61,820 nt of DNA from Desulfobulbaceae bacterium (lineage in GTDB: Bacteria > Desulfobacterota > Desulfobulbia > Desulfobulbales > Desulfocapsaceae): positions 1-61,820 of the forward strand of contig JAAELB010000137.1 of assembly GCA_024227155.1 (NCBI GenBank), read 5' to 3'. The position numbers and the translations under genes were made by a program. Positions 45,128 to 53,062 of the stretch are shown piece after piece. How positions within the stretch are numbered: position 1 is the stretch's first letter; the number at the start of each line of letters is the position of its first letter. Below the pieces are notes generated by a model, which was given only the letters and a program-made list of their open reading frames with translations, was not told the origin of the DNA and ran no database searches.

Positions 45128-46603
45128 TCATGGTTTGGCAATCGGGAGCAGAAGAGTAAAGGTTGTACCTTGCCCTGGTTGGCTCTCGACACTGATTTTT
45201 CCGTGGTGAGATTCAATGATTGATTTGACCAGAGACAGCCCTAAACCAGTGCCCTGTATTTCCCTGGTTTTTGCATCTTTTACTCTGTAGAAACGGGTGA
45301 ATATCTTATCTAAATCTTCACTTTCCATACCGTAGCCGGTATCGCTGACATCAATTTTTAAATATTCGTTTTCCACTGCAGCAGTGATTGTGAGACGTCC
45401 ACCGTTTGGGGAGTATTTTATACCATTGGTTATGAGGTTTGAAAGTACCTCGTCCATATTTTGTCTGTTAGCGAAGATATAAGGCAGGTTTTCCTGGCAA
45501 TTCAGTTCAATATCGATATCTTTTTCAGCTCCGTATGGGCTGTGAAATTTCTGCTGTTCGATTAGAAGTGGGGACATAGCCACCTGTTCTTTCTCGTGGC
45601 TAATGAGGCCTGATTCGATTCTTGACAGGTCAAGAAGTTCTGTTACCAGGTTGTTAAGGTTAAGAATTTTTTCTGAAGCTCTTTCGAGAATTTCCTTTTG
45701 TTTATCTGTTACTTCTCCGGCAATGCCATCCTTAATGATTTTTAGTTGCATGAGGAGCGAATTCATAGGACTTCTGATTTCATGGGAGACCATGGAGACA
45801 AAGTCCGATTTCATTTGAGCAACTTTTTTGATGGCGGTGATGTTGTGCAATACAGTAATGGTGCCGAGATTATCGCTGGTTCTTCCACGAAACGGTGCAC
45901 AGCGACTGCTGTATATGTAATCTTCTGAACAGTTTTCAAAGGTGAGTTCACTTGTGATTTCTGAAAAAGTTTCCGGTGCCATTGTCAGGGCCTGGTCGAT
46001 TGCATCGAGTAGTTCCTGACTTTGTATGATTTCAGATGCATGGCGTCCTATAACCTCTTCACCATGGTAGCCGATCATATGGAGAAATGAGGGGTTTGCC
46101 TGGACAATGAGCTTTCGTGCATCAGTTGTCATGACCCCGTCTGTAAGGCGGTTAATCATCACACGAAGCCTGGATTTGGAATCCGCAATATCCTGGAGTG
46201 CGGTAGTGTACTTTAGGGATTTTTCGACGACAGCACGGAGTTGGTCTGGTGTAAAAGGCTTTGGTATAAAATCAAATGCCCCTTTTTTCATTGCCTCTAT
46301 GGAATGCTCAAGTGTTGCATATCCAGTGATTACGATGACGACAGTATCAGGGTGGGCCTTGCGCACTTCAGTGAGCACATCAAAACCGGATATTGTGGGC
46401 ATCATCAGATCTACCAGGACGATGTCGTAGTGCTTTTCTTGTATCATCTGCAACCCCTGCTCCCCGTCGGGGGCGGAGGCCACATCAAAACCCTTTTCAG
46501 AGAGTACAAGCGCACAGGCATCACGAATTCTTGGTTCATCATCAATTACAAGGATATTCGCTGAGTGCGGGTAGGTTTCAGATGGTGAACTGCTCATTTC
46601 CAA
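45128..46603 (-). CDS. Response regulator-PAS-histidine kinase fusion
   Basis: The 491-residue protein has a receiver domain first (about 13-125; phosphorylation Asp in DIVLVDLMMPT, Lys in FIPKPFTP). A PAS domain follows (about 140-250, LIVQANPSFLHMIGYHGEEVIG), then a HisKA helix with the phospho-acceptor His in VSHEIRSPMN and an HATPase domain (NLITNGIKYSP, DTGYGMESEDL, GTGLGLSLVKSI). There is no membrane segment or DNA-binding domain, so it is cytoplasmic and must pass its signal to another regulator. A receiver in front of PAS-kinase is common in Desulfobacterota. The target cannot be told from the sequence. Confidence 0.92.
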   Translation of the reverse strand: MEMSSSPSETYPHSANILVIDDEPRIRDACALVLSEKGFDVASAPDGEQGLQMIQEKHYDIVLVDLMMPTISGFDVLTEVRKAHPDTVVIVITGYATLEHSIEAMKKGAFDFIPKPFTPDQLRAVVEKSLKYTTALQDIADSKSRLRVMINRLTDGVMTTDARKLIVQANPSFLHMIGYHGEEVIGRHASEIIQSQELLDAIDQALTMAPETFSEITSELTFENCSEDYIYSSRCAPFRGRTSDNLGTITVLHNITAIKKVAQMKSDFVSMVSHEIRSPMNSLLMQLKIIKDGIAGEVTDKQKEILERASEKILNLNNLVTELLDLSRIESGLISHEKEQVAMSPLLIEQQKFHSPYGAEKDIDIELNCQENLPYIFANRQNMDEVLSNLITNGIKYSPNGGRLTITAAVENEYLKIDVSDTGYGMESEDLDKIFTRFYRVKDAKTREIQGTGLGLSLVKSIIESHHGKISVESQPGQGTTFTLLLPIAKP

Positions 46604-47052
46604 CTCCTCAAATAAACTGTTTACGAAAAATAACCTGGCTTTAGAAGGTCAGACACTGACAAGGTCAGCTTTTTACAAAGGGAACATACTTGATAAAAAG
46701 GGAAAGTATATAGGGAAAAAATGTTTTTTCCAGTGGGGAATGGCTCCTTTTTTTGATTATATGATATTGGTATTTGAATATTAATGTGAAAACAGTTGGT
46801 TGTGTGATGAACTCAGCAAAAAAATATGAATTCAAGAAAAATTTATATAAACTATCATTTTTATATGTAAATGCTTGTCAGGGCAAAAAAAAGCTATGAT
46901 AACAATAATTATCTATTATAATACCACCAGATCGAATCCTTAACCAATATATTTATCTAACACAAAAATAGTGCAAGCCCGCTATAAAACGTCGGTACAA
47001 ACACTATGACTGGCGATTTACCTATCGGGGCCAATCTTATGGAGGATTTTTT
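46604..47052 (+). other. Divergent promoter region, no gene seen
   Basis: This 449-base stretch separates the minus-strand kinase from the plus-strand hdrA. It is A/T-rich and holds no frame I would call a gene. The ribosome site of hdrA (GGAGG at 47041) is clear; promoters are not. Confidence 0.5.
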
Positions 47053-50000
47053 GTGACCAGGATTACCCCCCAGCAGGAGAGTAAAGACAGGATAGGATCA
47101 GTACTTGTCGTAGGTTCTGGAATAGGAGGGATGCAGGCATCTCTTGACCTTGCCAATAGTGGCCTCATGGTTCATATGATAAACGATGAACCGTCTATTG
47201 GCGGAACTATGTCACGTCTTGATAAAACGTTTCCAACGGGAGACTGCGCCATGTGCATGATTTCTCCCCGCATGGTCGAGTCCAGTCGCCACCCAAATAT
47301 CAAAATGCATACCATGGCCAGGGTGTCAGCAATATCAGGCCAGGAAGGTAATTTTACCGCAACACTTGAGCAGAAGGCGAGATATGTTGATGCGGACCGC
47401 TGCACCGGTTGTGGTGCTTGTGAGCTCAAATGTCCTACAAAGGTCTTTAATGTTTTTAATGTTGGTCTTGACAAAAGAAAGGCCATCTATGCCCTTTTTC
47501 CCCAGGCTGTACCCAACACCAGAGCTATAGATCCTAACCAGTGCCTTTATCTTACCCGAGATGTTTGTCGTAAGTGTGAAAAAGTCTGTGAGGCGAACGC
47601 GATTAATTTCGAGGACACAGACAAAAAATTTGATGTGCAGGTAGGCTCTGTCATTCTCACCCCTGGATTGAAAACCTACCAACCTGAGATACGACAGGAA
47701 CTTGGCTATGGTAAGCTAAAAAACGTTGTGACCTCTTTGCAGTTTGAGAGGCTTCTTTCCGCTTCCGGGCCGTGTGCTGGCGAGGTGAGCCGGCCATCAG
47801 ACGGGGGACACCCCAAGCGCCTGGCATGGATTCAATGTGTTGGTTCACGGAACTCCCATAATGCAAACCCATGGTGTTCCTCTGTATGTTGTATGTATGC
47901 AGCAAAACAGTCAATTATAGCTAAAGAGCATGACAGTGAGGTTCAGGCGACTGTTTTCTACATGGAATTGCGCGCCTTTGGTAAAGATTTCGATAAATAT
48001 ATAGAAAAGGCCAAAAACGACGCAGAAGTCGTCTACAAAAGGGCCATGGTTTCTGAAATTATAGAGGACCCCAAAACTGATAACCTGATCATACATTCCG
48101 TTGGAGATGATGGCAGGCTCGTTAACGAAGAATTTGATATGGTCATTCTTTCCATCGGTTTTGAGCCGAGGGACGATGCCATGGAATTTTCACAGATATT
48201 TGGAATTGACACCGATGAATACGGTTTTGCTCAAACATCAAAACTGCATCCAGTAGAAACATCTCGTAAAGGTATATATGTTGCTGGCACCTACCAGGGA
48301 CCAAAAGATATCCCTGAAACCGTTATTCAAGGAAGTGGTGCTGCCGCAGAAGCGATGATGCTTCTAGGAGAAAAACGAGGAACAGAGATTGAAGAGGTGA
48401 TATTGCCCGATGAGAAAGATGTCGAGGGCGAAGAACCGAGAATTGGTGTTATCGTTTGTCATTGCGGGACCAATATTGCTGGTACGGTGGATGTTGACAA
48501 GGTGGCCAAAGTAGCGGAACAAGAAGCAGGGGTAGCACATTCGGAAACTATCATTTATGCCTGCGCCCCGGATGGCCAACAGAAAATAAGAGATCTGATA
48601 GAAGAAAAAAATCTCAACAGGGTGGTCGTGGCGTCCTGTACACCACGAACCCATGCCCCGCTATTTCAGGATACTATTCGTGAGGTCGGGTTGAATAAGT
48701 TTCTATTTGAGTTGGCCGACATAAGAGAGCAGTGTTCCTGGTGTCATATGCATGACAACGAAAATGCTACAGCCAAGGCAATCGAAATTGTTAACATGAA
48801 CATTGCTAAAACCAGGCATCTTGTTCCAGTTACAACCGCTTCTGTGGGGGTTGAACATACAGCGCTTGTTGTTGGTGGTGGAATTGCCGGGATGAATGCC
48901 TCTCTGTCGCTTGCTGCCCAGGGTTACGGGGTTCATCTTGTGGAGCGGGCGGATCTGTTGGGAGGGCTCTTGCGAGATGTGCGGTATACTCTCGAGGGGG
49001 ATGATGTGCAGGCCTATCTGGCAGGAATTATAGAAAAAGTAGAGAAAAATTCCACAATTACTGTCCATTTGGGTACTACAGTTAATAATCTTGATGGATT
49101 TGTTGGAAATTTTGAAACCAGTCTGTCCAATGGCCAGAACATCGGCCATGGAGCGCTGTTGATTGCCTCTGGTGGGCAGGAATATAGTCCGGTGGAGTAT
49201 GATTATGAAAAATCAGATAAAATTATAACCCAGCGCGAGCTTGAAAATATTCTTGCAGAAAAAGATCCGACAAATGATGAAACCTATGTGATGATACAGT
49301 GTGTAGGTTCCAGGGAGGAACCTAACAATTACTGTTCCAGGGTCTGTTGTCAGGATGCACTCAAAAATGCGATAGCAATAAAAGAAAAATCACCTGATGC
49401 GCAGGTTATAGTACTGTATCGCGATATGCGCGCCTATGGACTAAAAGAAGATTATTACAGGAAGGCCAGAGATCTGGGTGTCTTGTTTTTCCTTTATACA
49501 CCAGACTTGAAACCTCAAGTCGATTCTTCTGGAGAAAAAGTAAAAGTAACCTTCTTCTCAACAGTTCTTGGTAAAGATATTGAAGTGGATGCGGATTATC
49601 TGGTGCTGTCTACAGGGCTGAGGCCGCAAGAGGATGGAGAGGAGTTTGCTAAAAAGTTTAAGCTCACCTGTAACCTCGATGGTTTTTTACTGGAAGCCCA
49701 TGTTAAGCTTCGTCCTGTTGATTTTCCCAGCGAAGGTTTCTTTCTCGCCGGACTTGCCCATGCACCCAAAAATATTGAAGAGACAATCAGTCAATCCCTG
49801 GCAGCTGCTGGTAGGGTTGGAGCATTGCTTTCCAACGATTCTCTTACCGTCTCTGGAGTCATTTCGAAGCATAATCGTGATATTTGTATGTCTTGCCTTG
49901 CATGTGTGAAAAAATGTCCTTTTGGGGCTCCTTTTATCGATGAAGATGGTAAGGTCAGTCATAATGAGGTGAAGTGTACAGGCTGTGGTATTTGTGCAGG

Positions 50001-50088
50001 GGTTTGTCCAGCAAAGGCATACCAGGTAAACTATTTTCGTGATGATCAACTCCTTGCCATGATTGATTCTGTCACCGAAATGGCATAG
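47053..50088 (+). CDS. hdrA: HdrA of the methylene-THF reductase group (Cys form)
   Basis: The GTG start follows ATGGAGGATTTTTT. The 1,011-residue HdrA matches the one at 26311 along its whole length but has Cys where that has Sec (DCAMCMISPRMVESSRH). It has GSGIGGMQASLDLA, a ferredoxin insert (CTGCGACELKCPTKV, CRKCEKVCEAN), VIVCHCGTNIAG, a second GGGIAGMNASLSLA, and two [4Fe-4S] motifs at the C terminus (CMSCLACVKKCP, CTGCGICAGVCP). Downstream are MvhD, MetV and MetF, the order known from acetogens in which HdrA is thought to link NADH or ferredoxin oxidation to methylene-THF reduction. No HdrBC genes follow, so MetVF may replace them as the electron acceptor. Confidence 0.93.
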   Translation: MTRITPQQESKDRIGSVLVVGSGIGGMQASLDLANSGLMVHMINDEPSIGGTMSRLDKTFPTGDCAMCMISPRMVESSRHPNIKMHTMARVSAISGQEGNFTATLEQKARYVDADRCTGCGACELKCPTKVFNVFNVGLDKRKAIYALFPQAVPNTRAIDPNQCLYLTRDVCRKCEKVCEANAINFEDTDKKFDVQVGSVILTPGLKTYQPEIRQELGYGKLKNVVTSLQFERLLSASGPCAGEVSRPSDGGHPKRLAWIQCVGSRNSHNANPWCSSVCCMYAAKQSIIAKEHDSEVQATVFYMELRAFGKDFDKYIEKAKNDAEVVYKRAMVSEIIEDPKTDNLIIHSVGDDGRLVNEEFDMVILSIGFEPRDDAMEFSQIFGIDTDEYGFAQTSKLHPVETSRKGIYVAGTYQGPKDIPETVIQGSGAAAEAMMLLGEKRGTEIEEVILPDEKDVEGEEPRIGVIVCHCGTNIAGTVDVDKVAKVAEQEAGVAHSETIIYACAPDGQQKIRDLIEEKNLNRVVVASCTPRTHAPLFQDTIREVGLNKFLFELADIREQCSWCHMHDNENATAKAIEIVNMNIAKTRHLVPVTTASVGVEHTALVVGGGIAGMNASLSLAAQGYGVHLVERADLLGGLLRDVRYTLEGDDVQAYLAGIIEKVEKNSTITVHLGTTVNNLDGFVGNFETSLSNGQNIGHGALLIASGGQEYSPVEYDYEKSDKIITQRELENILAEKDPTNDETYVMIQCVGSREEPNNYCSRVCCQDALKNAIAIKEKSPDAQVIVLYRDMRAYGLKEDYYRKARDLGVLFFLYTPDLKPQVDSSGEKVKVTFFSTVLGKDIEVDADYLVLSTGLRPQEDGEEFAKKFKLTCNLDGFLLEAHVKLRPVDFPSEGFFLAGLAHAPKNIEETISQSLAAAGRVGALLSNDSLTVSGVISKHNRDICMSCLACVKKCPFGAPFIDEDGKVSHNEVKCTGCGICAGVCPAKAYQVNYFRDDQLLAMIDSVTEMA

Positions 50089-50170
50089 TTGAATCATAAG
50101 TTGGATATACAGGTCGGAGTTTGGTGAATCCAATTATTGAGTAGCTCAAGTCAACAAGAAGGAATAGAGG

Positions 50171-50659
50171 ATGGCGATTGGCGAAGAAAATATTGAAAAA
50201 CCGAAAAGTCCTGAGAAAAAACGTGAGATTCCCGAAGGGTGGAGCGCAAATATAATTGCCTTTGCCTGTCATTACTGTGCATTTGCAGCAGCTGATCTTG
50301 CGGGGGTAATGCGATTACCATATCCTCCTAACGTTAAAGTTGTTCGTCTTCCCTGTACTGGAAAGTTAGATCAAGCTTATATTCTACGAGCTTTCGAACG
50401 GGGGGTTGATGGTGTTTTTGCTGCAGGATGACTGGAAGGACAATGTCATTTCCTGGAAGGAAATCTCAACGCAGTAAAAAGAGTTAAAAAAGTCAAAGAA
50501 ATGTTGAATATGGTTGGTGTCGACTCGGAAAGGTTAGCGTTTTTTAATCTCTCTGCGGCGCAGGGGCCAAGATGGGCTGAGATTTGTACTGAATTCACAA
50601 AAACTATTAATGAGTTGGGACCGTCACCTATCTGGCATGCACTTAAGAAAAAAAAGTGA
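50171..50659 (+). CDS. mvhD: MvhD selenoprotein of the MetVF group (Sec at 50429-50431)
   Basis: The 162-residue product has an N-terminal charged extension (about 25 residues, KPKSPEKKREIPEG) absent from the other two MvhD proteins. The conserved FACHYCAFAAADLAG, RLPCTGKL and AAG-U-LEGQCHFLEGN follow, with Sec87 at the second site. Its own stop is UGA (50657). It bridges HdrA and MetV in gene order and should carry a [2Fe-2S] cluster that passes electrons between them. Confidence 0.92.
50448..50464 (+). promoter_or_regulatory. bSECIS hairpin for MvhD (50171)
   Basis: ATTTCC and GGAAAT form a 6-bp stem around TGGAA, 16 bases after the UGA. The loop resembles the TGGAT of the MvhD at 29413. 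Confidence 0.75.
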
Positions 50660-50736
50660 GCTCGGAGAGTGAAAAACAGGCCGCCTGACAGTTCTACCGG
50701 CGGAATTACCGTTACTGATGAGTGAGTGGAGAGGCT

Positions 50737-51399
50737 ATGATAGTAGGAGAACAGAAACCTTTTGACGAAATATGGGATATGGTTAAAGATCACAAACAAT
50801 TAACCGTATTCGGTTGCAATACCTGTGTGTCGGTCTGTCACCAGGGTGGGAATAAGGAGGCGGAAATTCTTGCCTCATTGCTTCGCATGCGGGCAACCCA
50901 GGAAGAAGTTGATATCGATATAAAGCATGGTGGAATAGAGAGGCAGTGTGAGCACCCCTTCTTTGAAAAGGTACAAGAAACACTGGAAGGCTCTGAGGCT
51001 GTACTCAGCCTTGCCTGTGGTATTGGTGTGCAGTTCGTCGCTGAAAAATATATGACAGTTCCGGTTTACCCCGCACTCAATACAACCTTTTTAGGAGATG
51101 TACAGGCGGACGGCTTTTTTACAGAGAAATGTCAGGCCTGCGGTGACTGTGTCCTTGGTGTGACCGGTGGGGTGTGTCCTGTAAGTCGCTGTTGTAAAAG
51201 AATATTGAATGGGCCTTGCGGCGGTTCAACAAATGGTAAATGCGAAATTTCAAAGGATATTGATTGCGCCTGGCAGTTGGTTATAGACCGGCTTGAGGCT
51301 CTTGGTAAAATAGATGATTATGAGAAAATTACTCCAATAAAAGATTGGGCTAAAGATCGTGCTGGTGGACCTCGATCATTTAAATTGGAGGACTTTTAG
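50737..51399 (+). CDS. metV: MetV, iron-sulfur subunit of methylene-THF reductase
   Basis: ATG 50737 follows TGGAGAGG. The 220-residue protein has GCNTCVSVCHQGGNKEA near the N terminus. A cysteine-rich C-terminal part (CQACGDCVLGVTGGVCPVSRCCKRILNGPCGG and NGKCEI) is the MTHFR_C/MetV signature, which binds iron-sulfur and zinc. MetV partners MetF, whose gene starts 2 bases after its stop. It is the electron entry point of MetF in acetogens, which fits the preceding HdrA-MvhD. Confidence 0.92.
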   Translation: MIVGEQKPFDEIWDMVKDHKQLTVFGCNTCVSVCHQGGNKEAEILASLLRMRATQEEVDIDIKHGGIERQCEHPFFEKVQETLEGSEAVLSLACGIGVQFVAEKYMTVPVYPALNTTFLGDVQADGFFTEKCQACGDCVLGVTGGVCPVSRCCKRILNGPCGGSTNGKCEISKDIDCAWQLVIDRLEALGKIDDYEKITPIKDWAKDRAGGPRSFKLEDF

Positions 51400-51401
51400 T
51401 T

Positions 51402-52337
51402 ATGAAAGAAATCAGAACTGACAGTAAACTTGAGAAGGTACTGAAAAATGGGCATATGGCGGTCTCAAGTGAATGTGGACCTCCCCGCTCAAGTGATGCC
51501 TCCGGCGTTGTTGAAAAAGGACATCTCATTAAAGACCATGTCGATTGTATAAATATCACAGATAATCAGACCTCCGTAACTAGAATATGTAGTTTAGCTG
51601 CTTGCATCCACCTGAAAAATGAAGGGTTGGAACCGGCGCTGCAAATGGTCGTACGTGACAGAAATCGAATTGCGCTGCAAAGTGATATACTTGGGGCGGC
51701 ATCCTTTGGTATAAATAGTATGCTTTGCCTTTCAGGGGATCATCAGAGTTTTGGTGACAATCCGAGCTCACAGAACGTATTTGATCTTGACTCCATGCAA
51801 CTTATCCAGACCGCCAGGTATATGCGGGATGAAGGAAAATTTCTCAACGGTGATGTAATTAAAGTCCCGCCTAAGTTATTTGTAGGTGCGGCAGCAAACC
51901 CTTTTGCCGACCCATTCAAGATACGGGTACCCCGTTTGGCCAAAAAAATTGCTGCAGGTGCAGAATTTATCCAGACCCAATGTGTGTACAATCTAGATAA
52001 GTTTGAAGAATGGATGAAGGGCGCAGTTGAGCGAGGACTCCATGAAAAGGTGTTTATCATGGCTGGAATCACTCCCATGAGATCTGTTGGTATGGCCAAA
52101 TATATGGCCAGGGCAGTGCCAGGAATGGATGTGCCAAAAGAGCTCATAGATCGACTTTCCGGTGTACCTAAAGATAAACAGGCGGAAGAGGGAATAACTA
52201 TTGCGGTGGAGGCTATTCAGAGGTTAAAAGAGTGTACTGGTGTAGCTGGCTTTCATATAATGGCTATTGAGTGGGAAGAAAAAGTTCCTGAAATTGTAGA
52301 GAGAGCGGGCCTTTATCCAAGACCTGCTATAGATTAG
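51402..52337 (+). CDS. metF: Methylene-tetrahydrofolate reductase MetF
   Basis: The 311-residue TIM-barrel protein shows SSECGPPRSSDASG at the N terminus, LCLSGDHQSFGDNP, FVGAAANPFADPF, AEFIQTQCVYNLDKFEEWM and IMAGITPMRS, all conserved in MetF. It reduces methylene-THF to methyl-THF with FAD. The GlyXXGly nucleotide contacts of NADH-dependent forms cannot be judged here; the MetV partner suggests electrons come through iron-sulfur clusters. Its stop TAG begins a repeat end (TAGTACCTTA). Confidence 0.94.
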   Translation: MKEIRTDSKLEKVLKNGHMAVSSECGPPRSSDASGVVEKGHLIKDHVDCINITDNQTSVTRICSLAACIHLKNEGLEPALQMVVRDRNRIALQSDILGAASFGINSMLCLSGDHQSFGDNPSSQNVFDLDSMQLIQTARYMRDEGKFLNGDVIKVPPKLFVGAAANPFADPFKIRVPRLAKKIAAGAEFIQTQCVYNLDKFEEWMKGAVERGLHEKVFIMAGITPMRSVGMAKYMARAVPGMDVPKELIDRLSGVPKDKQAEEGITIAVEAIQRLKECTGVAGFHIMAIEWEEKVPEIVERAGLYPRPAID

Positions 52338-52370
52338 TACCTTAAAAATTCCGATTTATTCGGGTTAGAA
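52335..52370 (+). repeat. Left end of the dispersed repeat, at the metF stop codon
   Basis: TAGTACCTTAAAAATTCCGATTTATTCGG matches the left end of the family plus a CCGA..TCGG hairpin that also occurs near 22974. It supplies the TAG stop of metF. Confidence 0.5.
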
Positions 52371-52391
52371 CTGTTTGAATGAGGGTTGTTC

Positions 52392-52586
52392 ATGTGCCAG
52401 ACGAGTGTGTTGATGGAAAAGGGCGGTGAAGAAGAACTGTTGCTTGAAAATGTAACCGCCCTGGAAGTATTGGATGATTGTTTGAAAATCACTACCCTGT
52501 TTGAAGGGGCAAGAGAATTTACAGGTGTCGCGATCAAACGTATTGATTTCGCAGGTGGGAAGGTGTTTTTGAGACAAATTGGATGA
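52392..52586 (+). CDS. cooT: CooT-like nickel-binding protein
   Basis: I chose ATG 52392 (GAGG upstream), giving MCQTSVLMEKGGEEELLLEN. The 64-residue protein matches the small CooT family: Cys2 directly after the start Met, a VTALEV strand and KRIDFAGGKVFL at the end. CooT is a dimeric nickel chaperone for carbon monoxide dehydrogenase and binds one Ni through Cys2. The position after metF, in the C1 pathway, and before a His-tailed protein supports a nickel role. A CODH gene is not in the window. Confidence 0.85.
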   Translation: MCQTSVLMEKGGEEELLLENVTALEVLDDCLKITTLFEGAREFTGVAIKRIDFAGGKVFLRQIG

Positions 52587-52601
52587 ATTATAAACTTTAA
52601 A

Positions 52602-52624
52602 AATCACCAAGACACTTATATCGG
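52602..52624 (+). repeat. Right end of the dispersed repeat
   Basis: AATCACCAAGACACTTATATCGG matches the right end of the family (AACCACCAAGGCACTTATACC at 61541). Together with the left end at 52335 it brackets the cooT gene. Confidence 0.45.
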
Positions 52625-52667
52625 CTCACCTGATGGTATTCCGGTGTTTGTCGTCACTGGAGAAAGA

Positions 52668-52937
52668 ATGGAAAATGTTGAAAAGTTGCGGGTTCTCCTG
52701 CAGCACTGGATTGATCACAACAAAGGGCACGTGGAAGAGTTTGAAAATTGGCAAAAGCTGATGGCTGAAGAAGGTAAACAGTCTGTTGCTGAGCATATTA
52801 CTTCTGCTGTAAAGACAATGGCGAATGTAAATGTAGAACTGGAAAAGGCATTGGAGGAAGCGGGCGGACCAAAGGAGGCCAATGGTGAGGATCATCACCA
52901 TCATCACCACCACCATGGACATGATCACGATCACTAG
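52668..52937 (+). CDS. Small helical protein with a histidine tail
   Basis: ATG 52668 follows GGAGAAAGA. The 89-residue product is a helical domain (LRVLLQHWIDHNKGHVEEFENWQKL, two helices) ending in a His/Asp-rich tail: after GED come eight His, then GHDHDH. Such tails bind nickel or zinc, as in HypB, SlyD and CooJ. The core matches no family I know with certainty. Next to CooT, it likely stores or delivers nickel for CODH or hydrogenase. Confidence 0.75.
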   Translation: MENVEKLRVLLQHWIDHNKGHVEEFENWQKLMAEEGKQSVAEHITSAVKTMANVNVELEKALEEAGGPKEANGEDHHHHHHHHGHDHDH

Positions 52938-52982
52938 AGATATACAGCAGTAGATTCGTGAGGTGGCATAGGTAGACAATAG

Positions 52983-53021
52983 AAAGGGGCTAGAAACACA
53001 ATTTATGTTTCTGGCCCCTTT
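52983..53021. terminator. Bidirectional terminator between converging genes
   Basis: AAAGGGGCTAGAAACA and TGTTTCTGGCCCCTTT form a 16-bp stem (one T-G pair) with a 7-base loop, between the His-tail gene and folD, which converge here. Confidence 0.88.
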
Positions 53022-53062
53022 GTCATGCACAGCTACTTTGGAGTGGTTTTATACCAAAGGAA

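Noticed and set aside
52335-52625. A small transposon carrying cooT, because repeat ends lie on both sides of the gene.
   Set aside because: The ends are degenerate, there is no target duplication, and repeat copies elsewhere are only about 80-120 bp; chance placement of two partial copies is simpler. I kept only the position as a finding.
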